From DASZUK01 sp963745595 (GTDB lineage: Bacteria; Actinomycetota; Acidimicrobiia; Acidimicrobiales; RAAP-2): a stretch of 64,000 nt of DNA. Below the pieces are notes generated by a model, which was not told the origin of the DNA, did no database searches, and worked only from the letters and a program-made list of their open reading frames with translations. Below are positions 1 through 8,669 of the stretch, in pieces (within the stretch, counting starts at the first letter, position 1; each line of letters opens with the position of its first letter). The stretch lies in the NCBI GenBank assembly GCA_963745595.1, contig CAVUYB010000015.1, positions 186,001-250,000 of the forward strand. Direction: 5' to 3'. Made by a program: the position numbers and the translations under genes.

Positions 1-1
1 G

Positions 2-61
2 TTCAGCCTGGTGGCGGAGTTCTCGGCCCGGAGCGGCTACCAGCTCGGCGTGCCCGAGTAG
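2..61 (+). CDS. 3' end of an unidentified gene
   Basis: Nineteen codons in frame 2 end in TAG at 59-61, and the peptide ends in YQLGVPE. The gene enters from outside the window and converges on the minus-strand B3/B4 gene eight bases away. Too little is present to name a family. The frame was chosen because it ends at a stop just before the intergenic gap. Confidence 0.4.
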   Translation, partial: FSLVAEFSARSGYQLGVPE

Positions 62-69
62 CCGGACGG

Positions 70-777
70 TTACGCGGTGACGTCAGCGATCGTCGAGGCC
101 CCGGCGTCGAGCAGACGGCGACCGAGATCGCCCAAGGCCCGGTCGAGCGCGTCGTGCTGCTCCGCGGTTACCGCCTCGCCGAGGAAGAGCGCTCGGTCGG
201 TCTGCTCGTCCACCGACGTCCCTTTGGCGTCGCGATAGTTGTACGAGTAGCAGACGACCCGGTCGCCGACCGCGTAGACCGCGACGTCCGGCCGGAGCGG
301 CATGTCGGAGGCGTCGCCGCCGATCGGTTCGAAATGATCCGACGCCGGACGGGCGAAACGGAGCTCGACCGGGTCGGGGCCGAGACGGTCGAGGTCGTAC
401 GCGCCGAGCGGGCTGACGTGGATGACGGACAGGGCGCAGTACAGCCGGACGACCGGTGTCGCGGTGAGGACGTCCTCGCCCCGCACGACCCGCCGGACGA
501 GGGCCTCGACGCTCGAGCGATAGCGGGACGGCCGGAGCCCGGACTGGCGGAACGCTTCCCGCCAGCCCCGGAGGATCGGGTCCTCGATGACCTCGGCTCC
601 CGGCGGGAAGCGGACGGCAGCCGCCTGGGCGACGTCCGCCGGCGACGGGATGTCGAGGCGAGGCGCGGCGGCCAAGAGGCCGGAAACGGCGAAGCCACGC
701 ACCCGGACGTCGGGATGCCGCTCTCGCACCGCGTCGTTGATGGTTACCGAAACCGGGTACGACGCCTCGGCATGCAT
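70..777 (-). CDS. B3/B4 domain-containing protein
   Basis: This 235-residue protein resembles the stand-alone B3/B4 domain proteins related to the editing domain of the phenylalanyl-tRNA synthetase beta chain (COG3382). Supporting segments are GWREAFRQSGLRPSRYRSS, the conserved VVRLYCALSVIHVSPLGAYD stretch and a C-terminal half with GDRVVCYSYNYRDAKGTSVD, which is typical of B3/4 domains that bind amino acid or nucleotide ligands. Family members may clear mischarged tRNA or act in other ways; the substrate cannot be read from sequence. The ATG at 777 is preferred over the upstream in-frame start at 855 because a GGGGGG tract lies a few bases before it. It stands alone between an incoming plus-strand gene and a desaturase. 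Confidence 0.75.
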   Translation of the reverse strand: MHAEASYPVSVTINDAVRERHPDVRVRGFAVSGLLAAAPRLDIPSPADVAQAAAVRFPPGAEVIEDPILRGWREAFRQSGLRPSRYRSSVEALVRRVVRGEDVLTATPVVRLYCALSVIHVSPLGAYDLDRLGPDPVELRFARPASDHFEPIGGDASDMPLRPDVAVYAVGDRVVCYSYNYRDAKGTSVDEQTDRALFLGEAVTAEQHDALDRALGDLGRRLLDAGASTIADVTA

Positions 778-817
778 GGTCCCCCCGTATCTGTTCCGAC
801 CCTGATGGGTCGAAATC

Positions 818-1774
818 CTAGACCGAGACGACCGCCTGTCCGGCGGGGCGGGCATACGTCACGACGCGGTATCGGACGGGCGCAAGCTGCCATGCCTGGT
901 CGAGGTCGAGCAGCTGCTGCCGCGTCTTCCGGAGGTTGTGATGGGGCACCCTCGGGTAACGGTGGTGTTCCGCATGGTAACCGTCTCCGTGGGGATGGAA
1001 CACGACTCGCTGGAGACGACCGAGGGACGAATAGGTTCCGTAGAACTCACTAGAGGCTGCATAGTCATGCTCCTCACTCTCACCGACCAATCTGATCGCC
1101 GGTAGGAGCGCCGAGAACGCCAGGAGCCACGTCAACAACGCCACTATGGTCACCGGCCATCCGATGACCAGCCCGATCGACGACCAGACGACGGCATGCC
1201 ACAGGACCGTGAAGAGCAGGTTCCGCTTGTCCGACCCGACGCCCTTCCACCAGTTGACCGAGTACCGCGGGAGGCGGGTCGCGACCGCCAGGGCGAACGC
1301 GCCATAGCCGCGGTCGAGCGGGAGCTCCGCGAAACTCGCTGTGACGAACCGCTCGAGGCAGGGATCGCGGTCGCTGGCGAATTTGCCGTGGTGGTTCACC
1401 AGGTGCGACGCCCGGTACCGGGCGACGGTCGATCCGACCGGTATGGCCGCGAGGACGTTCGCGAGGCCGTCGTTGACGGCGGCCGACTTCCGACAGAGGT
1501 TGTGGTGCGACGCCTCATGCGTCAGCATCTCCGTCGCCCGAAGGCTCCGAGCGATGACGAGGAGTAGCGGCACCGCGAACACCAGCGCGTACACCCGGTC
1601 GTCGAGCCAGAGGTACGCGAGACCGATGCACGACGCGAGCACGAGGAACTGATCGACGACCAACAAGCTGACGGACTTGACCGATGTCGTCCTCTCCATC
1701 ACCGATTTCAGTTGAATCGTTTCAGACGATTCTTCGTATCCCCGAGGAAGTCTTCCCGTGCTCGTCGTCGTCAT
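818..1774 (-). CDS. Membrane fatty acid desaturase
   Basis: This 318-residue integral membrane desaturase carries the three histidine boxes of the di-iron family: HEASHH, HLVNHH and HAEHH. Hydrophobic stretches flank the boxes (near residues 40-75 and 190-230), as expected for an enzyme with two membrane hairpins and cytosolic iron ligands. The family introduces double bonds or hydroxyls into acyl chains using O2 and an electron donor. The third box continues as HAEHHRYPRVPHHNL, the usual HxxHH followed by a proline-rich turn. ATG 1774 is preferred over the TTG four codons upstream. A second, only distantly similar desaturase lies 1.5 kb away, so the strain may tune membrane or lipid unsaturation with two enzymes. 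Confidence 0.88.
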   Translation of the reverse strand: MTTTSTGRLPRGYEESSETIQLKSVMERTTSVKSVSLLVVDQFLVLASCIGLAYLWLDDRVYALVFAVPLLLVIARSLRATEMLTHEASHHNLCRKSAAVNDGLANVLAAIPVGSTVARYRASHLVNHHGKFASDRDPCLERFVTASFAELPLDRGYGAFALAVATRLPRYSVNWWKGVGSDKRNLLFTVLWHAVVWSSIGLVIGWPVTIVALLTWLLAFSALLPAIRLVGESEEHDYAASSEFYGTYSSLGRLQRVVFHPHGDGYHAEHHRYPRVPHHNLRKTRQQLLDLDQAWQLAPVRYRVVTYARPAGQAVVSV

Positions 1775-2145
1775 CTCGACACCCAATTCGTTGACACCAT
1801 GCCCGTCCTGCGGATTTCTTGATTTCCTATTGGGACGGGCTAGACAGATGCGGCGACCGGACCTTCCTCACATCGCCGTCACACAATCAATTGTCGAGGC
1901 GAAATAGAAGATCAACGTGGCCCGACGGAAAATCGGTCCTTTTCTGCAAGAAGCGCGACGGCGCTTCTTGCTCAGGGCAGCGGCGTCATCCGCAGGTGGG
2001 CCGCGAGGAGCTCCGACCGCGACGGCAACTGCCGGCGGCGGTTCGCCCGGCATTCGGACATCGTCGGGCGGCGTGGTCCGCCATCGGGCCCCATCTTCGG
2101 GAGTTCAGTGTCGACTTACGGCTCCCTGGCGAGCCGACGGAGCGC
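1775..2145. other. Intergenic region, AT-richer than neighbours
   Basis: About 370 bases hold no convincing gene. Near 1805-1950 the DNA is clearly less GC-rich than the rest and contains runs such as ATTTCTTGATTTCC. Long open frames on both strands here have the arginine- and proline-rich composition of shadow frames. The region should hold the promoter of the desaturase ending at 818, but I cannot place a confident -10 box. Confidence 0.4.
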
Positions 2146-2892
2146 TCAGCCGGCTTCGACCGGGATCAACTGTGGCCGACGACTCCGACCCCATTCGACG
2201 GCAACGCCGTCCCGGCGCATCGCGGCGACGAAACGAGTGATCGAAAGGAAGATCGCCAGAGCGGTAAGCCCATAGGTGGCCGCCGATCGCTCGAGGACGA
2301 AGGCGTGGAGCGACGAGGTGAAGAGGAGCCAGAAGACGATCCCGGCGTTCACCATGAAGACAGTCGCCCAGAGGAAGGAGATCCGGACGAAAAACAGACG
2401 CACTCGGGGGCGGGCCAAGAGCTCCGGACTGATCGGGCAAAAATCGTGGGCGAAGCGTTGGGTGAACGGGCGTCCGATCACCGCCGACACCAAGAGGACG
2501 AGACCGATCACTGCCGTGGTGGCCGTCGGCTGCACGAAGTACAAGAACGCGCTACCCGTGACCCACGACACCACCGTGCGAACGGTCAGCAAGACCGTGC
2601 CGATCAACAACATCGTCGAGACGCGTTCACCTCTTCGAATTCTTCGTCCGAGAGCCAGATAGGACCAGCCGAGCGCCGCCAGGAGCGCCCATCGGAAGCC
2701 GGCCGTCATGAGCACGAGGTAGAAGAGCGCAAGCGGCACGACGACTGCTTCCACCACGACGGGGATGGCGTGTCCGAGCACCGCTCGCGGACACGGCAGC
2801 TTGAGATGTTCGCCCTGGCCCCCCTCCTCGCGAGGGGAGAGGGCCAACGGAGAGATCCCTCGGGTCGTCACCGACGGCGGAGAACGGCGCAC
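2146..2892 (-). CDS. Multi-pass membrane protein, VC0807-like
   Basis: The protein has about 248 residues and five or six predicted membrane helices: near residues 42-65, 68-80, 90-112, 120-142, 165-190 and 205-222. The arrangement, the GWSYLALGRRIRRGE loop and the internal FTQRFAHDFCP segment resemble the VC0807 family of intracellular-septation-like membrane proteins of unknown function. The first 40 residues lack hydrophobic or conserved character, so translation may start at the internal GTG that gives VLGHAIPVVVEAV. It lies between two desaturases on the same strand, so a role in membrane lipid metabolism is possible but only inferred. Confidence 0.55.
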   Translation of the reverse strand: MRRSPPSVTTRGISPLALSPREEGGQGEHLKLPCPRAVLGHAIPVVVEAVVVPLALFYLVLMTAGFRWALLAALGWSYLALGRRIRRGERVSTMLLIGTVLLTVRTVVSWVTGSAFLYFVQPTATTAVIGLVLLVSAVIGRPFTQRFAHDFCPISPELLARPRVRLFFVRISFLWATVFMVNAGIVFWLLFTSSLHAFVLERSAATYGLTALAIFLSITRFVAAMRRDGVAVEWGRSRRPQLIPVEAG

Positions 2893-3316
2893 GGGTTGAC
2901 GTTCGCGACCAACAAAGCGGTTGCGTCAGCACACGAGTCGGGCCACGGGCTCGACGTCATGCGACGAGCGTCCGTCAGATCGTTCGGGCGCTCTCGGCGC
3001 CGCCGCGTTCTGGGGTCGGAAACCCGGAACCTTTTGCAGCGCTCAGCCGCTCAATTCCGCCCTCGGCCATATCGTTACCTCGTCTCTCCACGCTGAGGAA
3101 TTGCGGGAGAACCCGGAGGTGTGACCGGCAACGACACACGGCTGGCGTATCGGCCGAGCGCTGGCGCCGACGGTACTACACGCCTCCGTCGATCACTCGG
3201 CGGCCACTGACTCGTTCAGGCGGCGGGGCGTCTTCTACGCAATGGTGGTTGGGCAGTGGGCACGAGTGCCTGGTCCGCTCCGTCGGCGACTCGATCGAGG
3301 GGAGGTCGACTCGCGC
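2893..3316. other. Intergenic region, no gene seen
   Basis: About 420 bases separate the second desaturase from the VC0807-like gene. No frame here has the expected codon pattern and there is no tRNA. The overlapping open frames are arginine-rich shadows. The upstream region of the membrane protein gene must lie here, but no promoter is distinct enough to call. Confidence 0.35.
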
Positions 3317-4393
3317 TCAATGGACGGCTGGAATGGCGCTCCGTGCACCGGCAAGACGGAGGTGCCTGAACACGTCCCCGTAGGCCCGGTGGGGTCGCTG
3401 CTCGACGTAGTCGATGTGGTGTCCGGCGCAGAACGGGCGCACCAGCTCCCGGGCTCGTCTCAGGTTGGCTCTGGGCATGGTCGGGAACAGGTGGTGCTCG
3501 ATCTGGCTGTCCAGTCCGCCGAAGAAGAACCCGATCAGCGACGGACTGGAGAGGTTGCGCGAGGTGAGGACCTGGCGACGCAAGAATCCCAGCTCGTCGC
3601 CGCGGGCCGGGATCGGCATCCCGACGTGGTTGGTGACGAACGTCGCGCCCAGGTACAGGCCGAGCAACATCTGCGTCACTGCGATGAACGCCGCGGCGCG
3701 CAGAGGCGACAGGAGGAAGAACGGCGCCACGAAGAAAGCCCCAACGTGCACGGTCAGCAGTGCTCCCTCGATCAGTGCCGACCAGCCGCGCCGGTGGGCA
3801 AGCGCAACGACGCTGGCTACGTGGAGATTGATCGCCTCGAAGAAGAGCAGCGGGACCAGTGCGAACGCCTGCACCCGAGCGAACGACCGCCCGAACCGGC
3901 CGCGGGTGGCGGCCTGGCCCGGCATGTACACCAGTGCGCCCGGGGCCAGATCGGGGTCCTTTCCCGGACGGTTGGTGTGGGCGTGATGGTGATTGTGCTT
4001 GGTCAACCACCATCCGAAGCTGAACCCCGTCAGCATGTTGGCGTGGAGCAGACCGATCAGGTTGTTGCCCCGTCGGTGGGAGCAGATCTGTCGATGCCCT
4101 GCGTCGTGGGCAATGAACCCCATTTGAGCCAGAACGAGGGCCAAGCCGGCAGCTACGGCGAGATTCCACCAGCTGTTGCCCACGATGACGACGGTGACCA
4201 CCAGCGCCGCCAGAGCGCCGGCCGTCGTGCCGATCTTGATCGCGTAGTAGCCACGTCGCCTCGCCAGGAGGTGGTCGTCGCGTACCTGGCGAGACAGCTC
4301 GGCGAATTCCTGGCGGTTCGCCCGCCCAACTGCTGGATCCTGGCGCTCGATTTGCACGACCCTCGTTCGGCTGGCGTTCGTGGCGGAAACCAC
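3317..4393 (-). CDS. Acyl-lipid/acyl-CoA desaturase family protein
   Basis: This 358-residue fatty acid desaturase has a full set of histidine motifs: HDAGH, HNHHHAHTN and QIEHHLFP. The third motif has Q at the first position, the pattern of front-end/delta-6-like and mycobacterial DesA3-like desaturases. Membrane helices flank the boxes. It begins with GTG at 4393. The enzyme would use an Fe-Fe centre and an electron donor to desaturate long acyl chains; regiospecificity cannot be read from the sequence. With the desaturase at 818-1774 it makes a two-desaturase region. No dedicated ferredoxin or reductase gene sits beside it. Confidence 0.9.
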   Translation of the reverse strand: MVSATNASRTRVVQIERQDPAVGRANRQEFAELSRQVRDDHLLARRRGYYAIKIGTTAGALAALVVTVVIVGNSWWNLAVAAGLALVLAQMGFIAHDAGHRQICSHRRGNNLIGLLHANMLTGFSFGWWLTKHNHHHAHTNRPGKDPDLAPGALVYMPGQAATRGRFGRSFARVQAFALVPLLFFEAINLHVASVVALAHRRGWSALIEGALLTVHVGAFFVAPFFLLSPLRAAAFIAVTQMLLGLYLGATFVTNHVGMPIPARGDELGFLRRQVLTSRNLSSPSLIGFFFGGLDSQIEHHLFPTMPRANLRRARELVRPFCAGHHIDYVEQRPHRAYGDVFRHLRLAGARSAIPAVH

Positions 4394-4715
4394 CTCTGGG
4401 GCAGCCGGCGGCTGGCCTCACATCGGCCCTGGTAGACCTCGATCTCCGGTTGAGTTCGACTGACCGGTCCCGAAGCCTGTCAACGAGGCAGGGCCCAACA
4501 GCCCGCCGCAGGTCACTTCGAACCTTATGCGCGCCCCGGACTTCCGCGATCAGCCGTCCGGAAGATGGGACTACTGCCGTTCGTGACCGACAGAATTCTC
4601 CGCGAGGCCAGCCGGATCAAGAGCGCGGCCCACTTCCGGTCGGACATCTATGGGAGCCCGGTCCCGGCCGTTGACAAACATTGCCAGATACCATCCTCCC
4701 GTGGGGAACGGATCG
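4394..4715. other. Divergent intergenic region
   Basis: About 320 bases separate the minus-strand desaturase from the plus-strand endonuclease gene. A TTGACA at 4671-4676 and a TACCAT at 4689-4694 lie just before the endonuclease. Their 12-bp spacing is too short for a standard sigma-A promoter, so at most one of them is likely used. No gene is visible. Confidence 0.35.
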
Positions 4716-5999
4716 ATGACGTTTCGGGAAGCCGCCGAGGAAGTGCTGCGCCGGCACTCCCCCGGAGCGCCGTTGCATTACCGGAGGATCAGCGAACTCG
4801 CGCTGGCTGATGGCCTCGTGGTCTCCAAGGGAACGACCCCTGAGGCCACGATGGGAGCCCAGCTCTACACCGACATAAAGAGGAGAGCCGCCTCGGGCAA
4901 GGCACCACGGTTCCGCAACTACGGGCGGGGGCTGTTCGGTCTCGCCACCCCCACCGATCCCCTCGGCGGTGCCATTACACGCCATAACGCCGACACCAAA
5001 GAACGTCTCCGGGCCCTGCTCGCCGATATGGACGCCAGAGACTTCGAGCTCCTCATCGGTTACCTGCTGTCCAGCCTCGGCTTCGAGAACGTGGAAGTCA
5101 CCAGCTACTCCGGCGACGGGGGCATCGACGTCCGCGCCACTCTTACCGTGGGGGGCGTCACCGACGTCAAGACGGCTGTCCAGGTGAAGCGATGGGCCAA
5201 GAACGTTCCGGGACGGGTCGTCAGGGAACTTCGCGGGGCCCTCGGTGCCCACGAACGGGGGCTGATCATCACGCTCTCCGACTTCACCAAAGACGCCATC
5301 AACGAAGGGGCAGCTCTGGACCGCGCCCCCATCACCCTGGTCAACGGTGACCGGCTTCTCGAGTTGCTCATAGAGAACGACATCGGCGTCACTACTCGGA
5401 CGGTCTCCATCATCGAACTTGATGAGGCAAGCCTCTCGAGTGCCGACAGCACTGGAGGCGAAGGAGCTGACCTCGCTACCCCGACGCCGCCGATCACGTA
5501 CAAAGGGTCAAAGGCGCTTGCGATATGGCCGATGCCGGGTGGGCGGCACGCCTGGAAGGCCAGCCTCGAGCGCATGCTCCGCCATATCGCCGATACTGCC
5601 CCTACCTACGACCTGATGACCAAGTGGATCATCGAGACCTTCGACAAGGTGTCGAGTGCCAAGGTCGCTCGCCATTATGTGACGACGGTCCTTCGACCGC
5701 TTGGGTTCGTCGAGATCAGTGGTGAACAGATCGCCCTATCTGCTGCCGGATCGCTGTTCACTGAGAATCCTTCGAATGAAGACCTCCTGGGGGCACTACG
5801 GGCCAACATTGCGGGCGTCGACGAGCTGCTGGACCACCTCTCGACCGAAGCCACGTCAAATGATGAGCTTCTTGAGTACTTGAGGGAACGGCTCGGCGTC
5901 TCCTGGGAGACCGACGCTCAGATCAACTCCAGGCTGGGCTGGCTCGAGAACGCCGGCGTGGTCCGCGAAGTCGACCACGGTAGGTGGGCTCGGATCTGA
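4716..5999 (+). CDS. Mrr-like restriction endonuclease with winged-helix ends
   Basis: The 427-residue protein begins with a HARE-HTH-like winged helix (about residues 1-75; MTFREAAEEVLRRHSPGAPL). An Mrr-type PD-(D/E)xK nuclease domain follows at about 100-220. It shows DFELLIGYLLSSLGFENVEV, then GDGGIDVRA and AVQVKRW, which supply the catalytic D and Q-x-K. Residues 270-427 contain another helical, winged-helix-like region of MTKWIIETFD type. Mrr enzymes cut methylated or foreign DNA and need no partner methylase. The ATG at 4716 follows GGGGAACGG; the in-frame ATG at 4650 would add a non-conserved leader. With the AbiE-like pair downstream it suggests a small defence cluster. Confidence 0.8.
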   Translation: MTFREAAEEVLRRHSPGAPLHYRRISELALADGLVVSKGTTPEATMGAQLYTDIKRRAASGKAPRFRNYGRGLFGLATPTDPLGGAITRHNADTKERLRALLADMDARDFELLIGYLLSSLGFENVEVTSYSGDGGIDVRATLTVGGVTDVKTAVQVKRWAKNVPGRVVRELRGALGAHERGLIITLSDFTKDAINEGAALDRAPITLVNGDRLLELLIENDIGVTTRTVSIIELDEASLSSADSTGGEGADLATPTPPITYKGSKALAIWPMPGGRHAWKASLERMLRHIADTAPTYDLMTKWIIETFDKVSSAKVARHYVTTVLRPLGFVEISGEQIALSAAGSLFTENPSNEDLLGALRANIAGVDELLDHLSTEATSNDELLEYLRERLGVSWETDAQINSRLGWLENAGVVREVDHGRWARI

Positions 6000-6211
6000 C
6001 CTCAGGTGGCGTTGCCCGCAAAGCTCCTCTCCAGGTCCATGTACGCCCACGACTGGTTCGCCTTCCGCCGCCTCGTCCGGACCTACCGCCAGACCTGGAG
6101 CGGACCATCGCCCCGGTCCCCTGGGTGGCGGTGTGCACCTCCCCTGACCGGGTACCCGGTCAGGTTCGCCGATCACCGCCGTACTGATCTAACTCGTCGT
6201 CCTCGGAATTG

Positions 6212-7072
6212 CTATTCACGAGTAGACGAATTAGGCGACTCGAACAGGGCTTCGTGGAACGACTCCACGGCCACTACTGCGTCCGCGGCAGTCATCGAGC
6301 CGTCCAGGTCGGGGTAGTCGAGCGTCATCTGGCTCCGGTACGCCGCCGGGCCCTGGGCGTCAGGATCGGCGAAGTTGGCGAGTAGGTCGTCGAGTGCCGT
6401 GCGGATGTCGCCGACCAGCTCGGCGCCGAACCGGGCGCGCACAGTCGCCGCAGCTGCTTCGGGACCGCCTTCGTCGTTGTGGATCAGGACGTAGGCCAGG
6501 TCGTACCAGTCCTTCGGCAGGCGGCGGGACCGGGCGGCCGAGGCTTTCGCCAACAGGTAGCCAGCCAGCCCGGTGACGTTGATCTCGGCCGTCTGCACCA
6601 CACCCTGATGCCGATCGCCGAGCATCCGGACCTCGATGTCCAGCGCTGCGAAACCGGTGCCCCGAAGGTTGACCGCTCCCAGCCGGTCGGCACCACCGAA
6701 GACGATCAGCGCTTCAGCCGGCTTGTCGGCGAGGTCGGCGAGCAGCTCGAACTTCACGACGGCCCTCGGGGATGGCCCCTCGGCCATCCAGCGCCACACC
6801 CGCGCCGTGTCCGGCTCGAACTCCGCGTTCAGGAGGGCCCGTTCGAGGCGGGCACCGTTCACGGCTCCGGCGGCAATCTCCAGATTCACTTGGACATCGA
6901 CGTCGGTGGTCCCCGCGTGTTCGACCCCGCTTCCCGAGCACAACAACGCCGGAACGAGGCCCCCCAGGAGGACGAACTCTGGCCGGGCTCCGTAATGGTG
7001 GACAACCCGGATCAACGCCCTCTCCGCAGCGGCCCGGGCGCTCCGGCTCCGTGGCGGCTCGTCAGCCGACAC
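6212..7072 (-). CDS. AbiEii-type nucleotidyltransferase toxin
   Basis: The protein has 286 residues. It shows the nucleotidyltransferase signature of the AbiEii/COG1708-like toxins: LLGGLVPALL followed by TTDVDVQVNL, giving GG-x(n)-DxD. A C-terminal LPKDWYDLAYVL resembles the family K-x-x-D-x-x-D-L motif. In type IV AbiE systems such enzymes modify tRNA or other targets and cause growth arrest during phage infection. The GTG start at 7072 overlaps the end of the antitoxin gene by 11 bases, implying translational coupling. The frame stays open far upstream, but that part is a shadow of the antitoxin gene. Family fit is good; the target is unknown. Confidence 0.75.
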   Translation of the reverse strand: MSADEPPRSRSARAAAERALIRVVHHYGARPEFVLLGGLVPALLCSGSGVEHAGTTDVDVQVNLEIAAGAVNGARLERALLNAEFEPDTARVWRWMAEGPSPRAVVKFELLADLADKPAEALIVFGGADRLGAVNLRGTGFAALDIEVRMLGDRHQGVVQTAEINVTGLAGYLLAKASAARSRRLPKDWYDLAYVLIHNDEGGPEAAAATVRARFGAELVGDIRTALDDLLANFADPDAQGPAAYRSQMTLDYPDLDGSMTAADAVVAVESFHEALFESPNSSTRE

Positions 7073-8078
7073 CGTTGACCTCGGCCAGGTGTTCAGCCGC
7101 CTCTTCGCCGCGCACGCCCAACGGGCGCAGGTCGGCGTAGACACGGGGCCACGGAGCCACGACGACGTCCCCCACCCGCTCGGCGAGCCGGAGAACAGCC
7201 ACCGTGGGGAACGGACGCAGCACCAGGCGCCCCCCGTCCAATGGACGCAGCTTTGCCTTGCGGGCGATCTCTTCGAGCCCCACCGGGGTCTCGGCGCCGA
7301 CGTATACCTCAGTCGTGGTGACGGAGGTCTGGTAGGGCCCCAGTAGGGCGGCAGCGACAGCCCCGGTCGCGGCCCATGGGGTGTTCGTTCGTTCCCACAT
7401 CGCACCGGTCCGGCCCAGTTCCTCGATTGGGTCGCGCCAGCTAACCCCCACCCGGAGACTCGTCGCCGGCAGAAGTGATGACGCAGCAGTCGCGTAGCCC
7501 GTGAGGAGGGCGCGTCGGTCCCGCACGGTGCGTCCGGAGCCGGGCCCACGCGCCGCGCTTGCATCGACAAGTTCCAGATCCTGCAGTACGTGCAGCGCGT
7601 GCGTGCAGCTTCCGGTCGACAGGCCCGTTGCCTCCCCCGTCGCCTTCACCGTGGGTCGCACCCCGCAGAGGATCGCTTCGGCGACAGCCAGGACACCGGG
7701 CGTCCAGCGGATGGGTCGATCTTTCGGTGGCGCGGGCTGACCGGTCCGCGACACCACCAGCGTTCCGACGGCGATCTCCGCTGTGCCTGCTTCATCGGCC
7801 CAACCGATGTGGGCCTGCTCCAGGACCTCCCGGGCGCCAGGCGACATTCGCCGAGCCACCACAACGTCCGGACGGTCAACCTTGGCGGCGACAAGAGACT
7901 GGACATCCTTGCTCCAGCCCTCTCCTCCCCAGGCCACCCGCAGCGGCATACCGTTCACCGAAACGACCAGCCGGGCACCGTCCTTACGCACTGCGAGCTT
8001 TACCGTTGGTGGCAAGACGCCACGAAGCACCTCTTCGGCGCGGCGCGAGATGGCGGAGGGGGGAGACGTGGATGACAT
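7062..8078 (-). CDS. AbiEi-type antitoxin / transcriptional autoregulator
   Basis: The protein has 338 residues and sits immediately upstream of and overlaps the nucleotidyltransferase toxin gene. The order and sizes match AbiEi/AbiEii-like (COG4861-type) pairs. A central segment, TPGVLAVAEAILCGVRP through GLSTGSCTHALHVLQDLELV (about residues 130-175), reads as a winged helix able to bind DNA. The C-terminal half resembles the antitoxin domain of AbiEi. Known AbiEi antitoxins repress their own promoter by binding inverted repeats, and two nested inverted repeats lie just before this start codon. The ATG at 8078 is preceded by GAGG at a suitable distance. Confidence 0.7.
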   Translation of the reverse strand: MSSTSPPSAISRRAEEVLRGVLPPTVKLAVRKDGARLVVSVNGMPLRVAWGGEGWSKDVQSLVAAKVDRPDVVVARRMSPGAREVLEQAHIGWADEAGTAEIAVGTLVVSRTGQPAPPKDRPIRWTPGVLAVAEAILCGVRPTVKATGEATGLSTGSCTHALHVLQDLELVDASAARGPGSGRTVRDRRALLTGYATAASSLLPATSLRVGVSWRDPIEELGRTGAMWERTNTPWAATGAVAAALLGPYQTSVTTTEVYVGAETPVGLEEIARKAKLRPLDGGRLVLRPFPTVAVLRLAERVGDVVVAPWPRVYADLRPLGVRGEEAAEHLAEVNGVG

Positions 8079-8083
8079 GGCTG

Positions 8084-8129
8084 TACCTCAGTCATAGCCT
8101 ATACCCCGGTTAGACACTGAGGTATAGGC
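8084..8129. promoter_or_regulatory. Nested inverted repeats upstream of the AbiEi-like gene
   Basis: Two perfect 9-bp inverted repeats interleave here. TACCTCAGT at 8084-8092 pairs with ACTGAGGTA at 8116-8124. GCCTATACC at 8097-8105 pairs with GGTATAGGC at 8121-8129. The minus-strand -10-like TATAGG lies inside the second repeat, and the AbiEi ATG begins six bases away. AbiEi antitoxins are known to bind promoter inverted repeats cooperatively, so this is probably the autoregulatory operator. Confidence 0.65.
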
Positions 8130-8206
8130 ATCAGCCGATGTAGGTTCGAGTCTCTAACGGCTCGTTTAGAGCCTTTAGAGCTGCGAGTGGCCAAACCTCG
8201 CCTCCT

Positions 8207-8251
8207 GCCAGCCCGAACTGCAAGATACGGCCGTCTTGGTGCCGGGCTGGC
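8207..8251. repeat. Strong hairpin in the gap before tRNA-Arg
   Basis: GCCAGCCCG at 8207-8215 is the exact inverse of CGGGCTGGC at 8243-8251. Inside it CAAGA (8221-8225) pairs with TCTTG (8234-8238). No T-run follows on either strand, so it is not a textbook terminator. The rest of 8130-8595 holds no gene I can support. Confidence 0.5.
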
Positions 8252-8595
8252 GTAAGGACTCACATCGTTGGCGGAAGACTCAACCGGCCGGCGATCTCCG
8301 CCAAGACATGCATCGGATCGCACGGCAGTCCTTGGACCTCATCCGGCGGCGAACTGCCTGGCCAAGTTGGCGGTTCTCAAGCCGACAGCTCTGCCCAGGT
8401 TGTTCTTCGATCTGGAGGCCGCGGCCCTGGCCGTCCCGGAACCAAATGTGGCCGCACATGGCCAACCTTCTTCGCCCGTCGCTCGACTCCGGGAGTGCTA
8501 TTCCCCCGTGCAAAAAGAGTGGCGCCGGAGTAGCGGGAGCGGAAGGGCGAATCGCCAGCTCAGCCACTTTGTGGCTCTGAACTGGACTTACTCGG

Positions 8596-8669
8596 CGCGC
8601 TCGGAGGGATTCGAACCCCCAACCTTCTGATCCGTAGTCAGATGCTCTAGTCCGTTGAGCTACGAGCGC
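8596..8669 (-). tRNA. tRNA-Arg(ACG)
   Basis: A 74-nt cloverleaf reads on the minus strand from 8669 to 8596. The acceptor GCGCTCG pairs with CGAGCGC and the discriminator is G. The anticodon loop CTACGGA sits on a TCTGA/TCAGA stem, giving anticodon ACG. The T-arm loop is TTCGAAT. CCA is not encoded. A TACCAT box about 80 bases upstream (8752-8747) may be the -10. The 3' end faces the defence cluster. Confidence 0.93.

Noticed and set aside
1819..3096. A 425-codon plus-strand frame opposite the VC0807-like gene
   Set aside because: Arg/Glu-rich composition of a shadow frame; the minus-strand product has clean membrane helices.
4671..4694. TTGACA / TACCAT as a standard promoter of the Mrr gene
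   Set aside because: Spacing of 12 bp is too short for sigma-A; kept only as a note in the intergenic entry.
8140..8160. A tRNA T-arm-like GGTTCGAGTC in the gap before tRNA-Arg
   Set aside because: It is in the opposite orientation to tRNA-Arg, the stem does not pair and no acceptor can be drawn, so it is not a tRNA or a valid att repeat.
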